This document shows, piece by piece, positions 57,336-64,000 of a stretch of 64,000 nucleotides of DNA. Both the position numbers and the translations under genes were made by a program. A model generated the notes under the pieces. That model was not told the origin of the DNA, ran no database searches, and saw only the letters and a program-made list of their open reading frames with translations. The first letter of the stretch is position 1; every line of letters begins with the position of its first letter. The DNA comes from Ridgeia piscesae. Lineage: Eukaryota > Annelida > Polychaeta > Sabellida > Siboglinidae. Location: the NCBI GenBank assembly GCA_025642075.2, contig JAODUO010000869.1:182501-246500 (forward strand), written 5' to 3'.

Positions 57336-60300
57336 TTGAGTATATAATTACATAATCCTTATGAGCACAGCATATGCTATAAAACAGCATGTTTGGGGAC
57401 ACATTCACAATCTGAAATTATTGACACCCATTTTTCAGTCATGTGGCATTTGACATTGAAATAATAAAAATTATAACTGGACATGACTATTAATTATTAC
57501 CATCCATCCATTGTCTTTCATGACTGACCATATTATTACTTTTTATGACTACCAAATTACTTACTCTTTAATGAAATCAGTATACAGGAGTGAGGCTGAC
57601 TAGTTGTATTCCTACCGCACCCTTCAGGCAGACACCCCTTTCATCTCTACCTTCAGCTTTCTCCCTCCACTAGTCTGTCACCCTCTATACCTGTCTATGC
57701 ACCCTCACAGCTCCCCTTTTTCATTATCCCAAACATAAATTTGGATTTCATCCAGTATCTTCTAAATGTGACAAAAGATAAGTTTCTTCCATAATTCCAG
57801 AAACAAAATTGTCCACAACTGTTTCAATACAAAAACAAGTTTTTTTCTCATTCAACATTTATTTCCTAAATTAACCCCTCTACTGACATTTCTATAATAT
57901 ACTGTAGTTTAACTGTACCTACATTCAAAATGTGGAGGCGCTTGACAATACCCACCCATTAAATGTATCAATCTTCACCTGTCCCCTAACAATCATGTAT
58001 TTATTTATCTCAGTTGTTCTGTAAACAGATGTACCTGGGTAGATGACAGTGGCATGTCAAATAACTCATCAACTAAACAGGTCAATGGGGCAGGGCTTTA
58101 AATGATGCTGTTTTTCTTCTGTATTTCTGGATGTACCCAGTACAGAGCCAGTGGCTCAGTACACTGTACAGATGTGACCAATGTCCACAGGAGAAATAAC
58201 TATTTACTATCAGTTACCACAAGGATTATTCTTGCAGAAAAATCTACAAATAAAAAAATGGGCCAAGAGGCCCCCAAGTCCTTTTGGTGAATCATGGTGG
58301 TATAACAATGTGGAGTATCAACCCAAAAAAAAAAAAAATACTAAATTTAACAAAATAGAAAACCATACAAAATTGCATATCGTGTGGCACTGAGATGCCT
58401 ATTTCGATCAAAAAAAATTGTGTGGCACTACAACAGCAAATGCCTGTATAGAATCAGAAAAGCTTATTTAGTTTAGCATAATATGCCAATATTCATTTAC
58501 ATTTCTTTGGCTATTTCTGGACACATGCTTTGTGGACAACAAACATCTGTCAAGTGTCAGTATCACAGATACAATCATTGAAGTTGTGTAACTTTGCAAA
58601 ACAAAACTATCTGTAAATGTTATCAACATGTTATCAATAATGTTTTTACTATTAGTAATTATCTTCTTAGTTGTGACACTTATACAAATATAAACATACC
58701 TTTCAACTAATCTACCCTATTAATATTCAACTTACCCTTTAAACTGGAGTTACTGGACACTGAAACAATGCTGGCAACTTTTCAGTGTCATATAGACATA
58801 ATGTGTTGTTCATATAAGTATCAGTTTGCCACTAATTACAGATCAGTCACATGTCAGACAGACTGCATGAACAGTAGACAGCTGGAATTTGAGTCCATAG
58901 AGCTGGCAAATACACAATCCCTGGAATATTTACAAGTTGGTGAGTATACACCTCATGCTAGGCAGGACCACATAAATGTGAACATTTAGCATTAGAGGTG
59001 CCTCTTAGAAACATACAATCAAATAAAAACTTCTTGTGTATCACCTCTTTACCCAAAGATGTCTATGCAGAATTAGAGAAAAGGTTAGAAAAGGCCCAAA
59101 GGTTTAACCAATAAAACTGAACTGTTCTAGTTATCCAGGTATTCTATGTGTGTCTAGTGTTCAGGGACTGTGGTTAGATGTCAGGTTTCATCCAATTAGT
59201 CAGCCCTTTTCAGGACAATATGGACTAGCCACAATATTGACGGCAGTAAGGGTGGTCATTTCCAGGAAGTGTGTTATCTTCAGTACCTGTTCTATGTCAA
59301 AAATTGAGACCGAGCAAACATTAACAGACCCAACATACACAGTGCCCAGGTCAGGAGCAAGGATTTTACTTTAAACATTCCATAATTATATGTCTTATCC
59401 AGGTGTTGAACTCTGGAGCACTTGCAAGCCAGGTAGATGTGCTAACAACTACGCTACCACACACTACACAAGAACCTGTTTTTAGTAAAAACATCTATGG
59501 CCCTAAGCAATTAAAAAAATTGTATTTTATTATTCTAGTTTTCAAAAACAAGTCATAAAGGAAGTTTGCATAGCAGTCACGGCAAATCTTTTTTATAAAT
59601 ATATAATTATACAATCAATAATAAACATACATTGTATATAATTTTGTAATCTGCCCCAACTGTGTCCTTTCATGCATGTTGTGTCATTGGTCTACCTGAG
59701 GGTAACACCTGCCATAATTACAACTTTTTCTATCTGCAATTAACCAGTAAGTAATAAAATTATGTTGTTTTGGTTTTCCAAAAACATGCAACTTTCCAAA
59801 AGTCAACAGTAAAAATGCATTATGATTACATTATAGCATTGTCTGAAAAACACTTAGTGGTCAGAACAAATTTTACCAATACATTTTATACAGCATATCC
59901 AATTACAAGTGTGTGCAAATTTGAACAGATCTGGTAGAACTGAATACCCCCCCCACCATCACCCCCTCCCACCATCACCCCCCACCATCACTGGTCACCA
60001 TAAGTGCCATGTTTATGTGTTGATGTGGCCAAGGTGTGTGCCTGGATGGTTCAGCATAAGACCCAACAACAGCAATGTGAAACTAGCACAGTCGCTTACT
60101 GGGTTAAGTTATTCAAGCGGGTCAATGTCAGTGGGTTGGCTCCAGGTCAGGCAATTTGTCGTAAGTTGGCAGAAAAGTCAAGAAATCAAGCTGAGATTGC
60201 GTGGAGGTTGTTTGTGTGCTGTGTGCATCCTCATGGGGTCAGTCGGTGCAGTGGACTAGAGGTGGCGGGAGACAGAGGTGAACAGGTGCACTCAGCAAGC

Positions 60301-60380
60301 ACCGTAGTCAATGTACATACACGGCACACAACCTGAGCATATTCCAGCATAGGAGAATCTATAATTTTTAAGTGGAAGAA
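57336..60380. other. Non-coding sequence, no gene recognised
   Basis: AT-rich with homopolymer runs. The only structured item found is the tRNA-like block at 59395-59465. An open frame at 60004-60336 (+) ends near a GT but has no recognisable product. Confidence 0.35.
59395..59465 (-). repeat. tRNA-like block (tRNA pseudogene or SINE head)
   Basis: On the - strand it reads GGTAGCGTAGTTGTTAGC, resembling a pol III A box (TRGYNNANNNG), and further on GAGTTCAACACC, resembling a B box (GGTTCRANNCC). The roughly 30 bp spacing suits a tRNA. Loop and stem pairing looks poor and no 3' tail repeat is clear, so an old tRNA-derived SINE is more likely than a working tRNA. Confidence 0.4.
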
Positions 60381-60383
60381 CAA

Positions 60384-60401
60384 GTGTGTGTGTGCGTGCG
60401 G

Positions 60402-60437
<36 letters not shown>

Positions 60438-60455
60438 TGTGTGTGTGTGTGCACG
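60384..60455. repeat. (GTGC)n/(TG)n microsatellite
   Basis: GTGTGTGTGTGCGTGCGGTGCG, GTGC tetranucleotides, then (TG)n. It lies about 190 bp before the 25 bp array. Confidence 0.92.
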
Positions 60456-60644
60456 TGCATGCATGGATGTCATTAATTGTTGTTTTTAGATTGTTACAAG
60501 TAAGTTTAGTACAGGTACTAATTTACAACTTGAGCTTATTTCTACTATTGACGGAGAAAACTTGCCAAGAGAGCAGACATGTTGATGTTGAACATGATAG
60601 AAAGGACTATTAATATACGTCTGCAGCTATACATTTTATGTACT

Positions 60645-63600
60645 TATACAAGACACCACCGCCTCCAATGCTACAAGACACCACCGCCTCCAATGCTACA
60701 AGACACCACCGCCTCCAATGCTACAAGACACCACCGTCTTCAATGCTACAAGACACCACCGCCTCCAATGCTACAAGACACCACCGCCTCCAATGCTACA
60801 AGACACCACCGCCTCCAATGCTACAAGACACCACCGTCTTCAATGCTACAAGACACCACCGTCTTCAATGCTACAAGACACCACCGCCTCCAATGCTACA
60901 AGACACCACCGCCTCCAATGCTACAAGACACCACCGCCTCCAATGCTACAAGACACCACCGCCTCCAATGCTACAAGACACAACCGCCTCCAATGCTACA
61001 AGACACCACCGCCTCCAATGCTACAAGACACCACCGCCTCCAATGCTACAAGACACCACCGCCTCCAATGCTACAAGACACCACCGCCTCCAATGCTACA
61101 AGACACCACCGCCTCCAATGCTACAAGACACCACCGTCTTCAATGCTACAAGACACCACCGCCTCCAATGCTACAAGACACCACCGTCTCCAATGTTACA
61201 AGACACCACCGTCTCCAATGCTACAAGACACCACCGCCTCCAATGCTACAAGACACCACCGCCTCCAATGTTACAAGACACCACCGTCTCCAATGCTACA
61301 AGACACCACCGCCTCCAATGCTACAAGACACCACCGCCTCCAATGCTACAAGACACCACCGTCTCCAATGCTACAAGACACCACCGCCTCCAATGCTACA
61401 AGACACCACCGTCTTCAATGCTACAAGACACCACCGCCTCCAATGCTACAAGACACCACCGTCTCCAATGCTACAAGACACCACCGCCTCCAATGCTACA
61501 AGACACCACCGCCTCCAATGCTACAAGACACCACCGCCTCCAATGCTACAAGACACCACCGCCTCCAATGCTACAAGACACCACCGTCTTCAATGCTACA
61601 AGACACCACCGCCTCCAATGCTACAAGACACAACCGTCTTCAATGCTACAAGACACCACCGCCTCCAATGCTACAAGACACCACCGTCTCCAATGCTTAC
61701 AAGACACCACCGCCTCCAATGCTACAAGACACAACCGTCTCCAATGCTACAAGACACCACCGTCTTCAATGCTACAAGACACCACCGTCTTCAATGCTAC
61801 AAGACACCACCGTCTTCAATGCTACAAGACACCACCGTCTCCAATGCTACAAGACACCACCGCCTCCAATGCTACAAGACACCACCGTCTTCAATGCTAC
61901 AAGACACCACCGTCTCCAATGCTACAAGACACCACCGCCTCCAATGCTACAAGACACCACCGTCTTCAATGCTACAAGACACCACCGCCTCCAATGCTAC
62001 AAGACACCACCGCCTCCAATGCTACAAGACACCACCGCCTCCAATGTTACAAGACACCACCGCCTCCAATGCTACAAGACACCACCGCCTCCAATGTTAC
62101 AAGACACAACCGCCTCCAATGCTACAGGACACCACCGTCTTCAATGCTACAAGACACCACCGCCTCCAATGCTACAAGACACCACCGCCTCCAATGCTAC
62201 AAGACACCACCGCCTCCAATGCTACAAGACACCACCGCCTCCAATGCTACAAGACACCACCGCCTCCAATGCTACAAGACACCACCGCCTCCAATGCTAC
62301 AAGACACCACCGCCTCCAATGCTACAAGACACCACCGCCTCCAATGCTACAAGACACCACCGCCTCCAATGCTACAAGACACCACCGCCTCCAATGCTAC
62401 AAGACACCACCGCCTCCAATGCTACAAGACACCACCGCCTCCAATGCTACAAGACACCACCGCCTCCAATGCTACAAGACACCACCGTCTCCAATGCTAC
62501 AAGACACAACCGTCTCCAATGCTACAAGACACCACCGCCTCCAATGCTTTCAAGACACCACCGCCTCCAATGTTACAAGACACCACCGCCTCCAATGCTA
62601 CAAGACACAACCGCCTCCAATGTTACAAGACACCACCGCCTCCAATGTTACAAGACACCACCGTCTCCAATGCTACAAGACACAAACCCCCTCCAATGCT
62701 ACAAGACACCACCGCCTCCAATGCTACAAGACACCACCGCCTCCAATGCTACAAGACACAACCGTCTCCAATGCTACAAGACACCACCGCCTCCAATGCT
62801 ACAAGACACCACCGTCTCCAATGTTACAAGACACCACCGCCTCCAATGCTACAAGACACAACCGTCTCCAATGCTACAAGACACCACCGCCTCCAATGCT
62901 ACAAGACACCACCGCCTCCAATGCTACAAGACACCACCGTCTCCAATGCTACAAGACACCACCGCCTCCAATGCTACAAGACACCACCGCCTCCAATGCT
63001 ACAAGACACCACCGTCTTCAATGCTACAAGACACCACCGCCTCCAATGCTACAAGACACCACCGTCTCCAATGTTACAAGACACCACCGTCTCCAATGTT
63101 ACAAGACACCACCGCCTCCAATGCTACAAGACACCACCGCCTCCAATGTTACAAGACACCACCGTCTCCAATGCTACAAGACACCACCGCCTCCAATGCT
63201 ACAAGACACCACCGCCTCCAATGCTACAAGACACCACCGTCTTCAATGCTACAAGACACCACCGCCTCCAATGCTACAAGACACCACCGCTTCAATGCTA
63301 ACCAATGGACACCACCGCCTCCAATGCTACAAGACACCACCGTCTTCAATGCTACAAGACACCACCGCCTCCAATGCTACAAGACACCACCGCCTCCAAT
63401 GCTACAAGACACCACCGCCTCCAATGCTACAAGACACCACCGCCTCCAATGCTACAAGACACCACCGTCTTCAATGCTACAAGACACCACCGCCTCCAAT
63501 GCTACAAGACACAACCGTCTTCAATGCTACAAGACACCACCGCCTCCAATGCTACAAGACACCACCGTCTCCAATGTTACAAGACACCACCGCCTCCAAT

Positions 63601-64000
63601 GCTACAAGACACAACCGTCTCCAATGCTACAAGACACCACCGTCTTCAATGCTACAAGACACCACCGTCTTCAATGCTACAAGACACCACCGTCTTCAAT
63701 GCTACAAGACACCACCGCCTCCAATGCTACAAGACACCACCGCCTCCAATGCTACAAGACACCACCGTCTTCAATGCTACAAGACACCACCGTCTCCAAT
63801 GCTACAAGACACCACCGCCTCCAATGCTACAAGACACCACCGCCTCCAATGCTACAAGACACCACCGCCTCCAATGCTACAAGACACCACCGCCTCCAAT
63901 GCTACAAGACACCACCGCTCCAATGTTACAAGACACCACCGCCTCCAATGCTACAAGACACCACCGCCTCCAATGTACAAGACACAACCGCCTCCAATGC
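60645..64000. repeat. 25 bp minisatellite, at least 130 copies, continues past the window
   Basis: Unit CTACAAGACACCACCGCCTC plus CAATG. Common variants are CGTCTTCAATG, CGTCTCCAATG, ACAACCG and TTACAAG. Three units make 75 bp without a stop, giving an open frame of 887 codons that is not a gene. Rare indels occur at 61694, 62548, 63292-63306 and 63918-63975. Confidence 0.97.

Noticed and set aside
60004..60336. Possible + strand exon (110-codon frame)
   Set aside because: Composition is not clearly coding, no family is recognisable, and no convincing acceptor precedes it.
60638..63301. 887-codon open frame in the 25 bp array
   Set aside because: Three 25 bp units give a stop-free 75 bp period; the protein is a pure repeat of the three frames and resembles no known family.

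Overview
This is a eukaryotic nuclear window, almost certainly from an invertebrate animal. Genes are split by spliceosomal introns with GT/AG borders, the recognisable gene families are metazoan (SAAL1 and a Shisa-like membrane adaptor), and the mobile elements are a CR1/L2-like LINE, a pogo-like relic and a TTAA-flanked piggyBac-like element. I cannot fix the species. A cephalochordate would fit the abundance of intronic minisatellites, but that is only a guess.

Layout: (1) 342-620, + strand: terminal exon of an unrecognised gene whose 5' part lies outside the window. (2) 1442-12936: array of about 133 copies of an 86-87 bp unit. (3) 14217-19075, - strand: five-exon gene for a predicted 190-residue Shisa-like (six-cysteine, single-pass) protein, with microsatellites and a degraded LINE fragment in its introns. 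(4) 19581-21127: pogo-like transposon remnant with a PHD-type finger. (5) 22187-29640: (TG)n followed by a 33 bp array of about 200 copies. (6) 31089-54996, - strand: an 11-exon SAAL1 orthologue predicted at 585 residues. Its introns carry arrays with units of 39, 27, 37, 57, 62 and 22 bp, and intron 1 carries an antisense LINE interrupted by a TTAA-flanked element. (7) 55.0-60.6 kb: sparse non-coding sequence with a 43 bp repeat and a tRNA-like (SINE-like) block. (8) 60645 to the window end: a 25 bp array that runs off the edge. Tandem arrays fill more than half of the window.

The most unusual result is in SAAL1. At four of its ten introns the tandem repetition does not merely sit inside the intron: it spans the exon/intron border, so every unit carries a copy of the splice site plus some exon sequence. 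Exons 3 and 8 have repeated donors, exon 6 has repeated acceptors, and exon 9 shows an early two-to-three copy stage. At exon 6 the unit is 57 bp (19 codons) and open in the SAAL1 frame. At exon 3 the first extra donor lies exactly 63 nt downstream, in frame. Alternative use of these sites could therefore add peptide repeats.

The two multi-exon models were built by hand from splice consensus. Their support is that intron phases match at every junction, total lengths are exact multiples of three, and the products make sense as family members. The very long open frames inside the arrays are products of repeat units without stop codons and are not called as genes.
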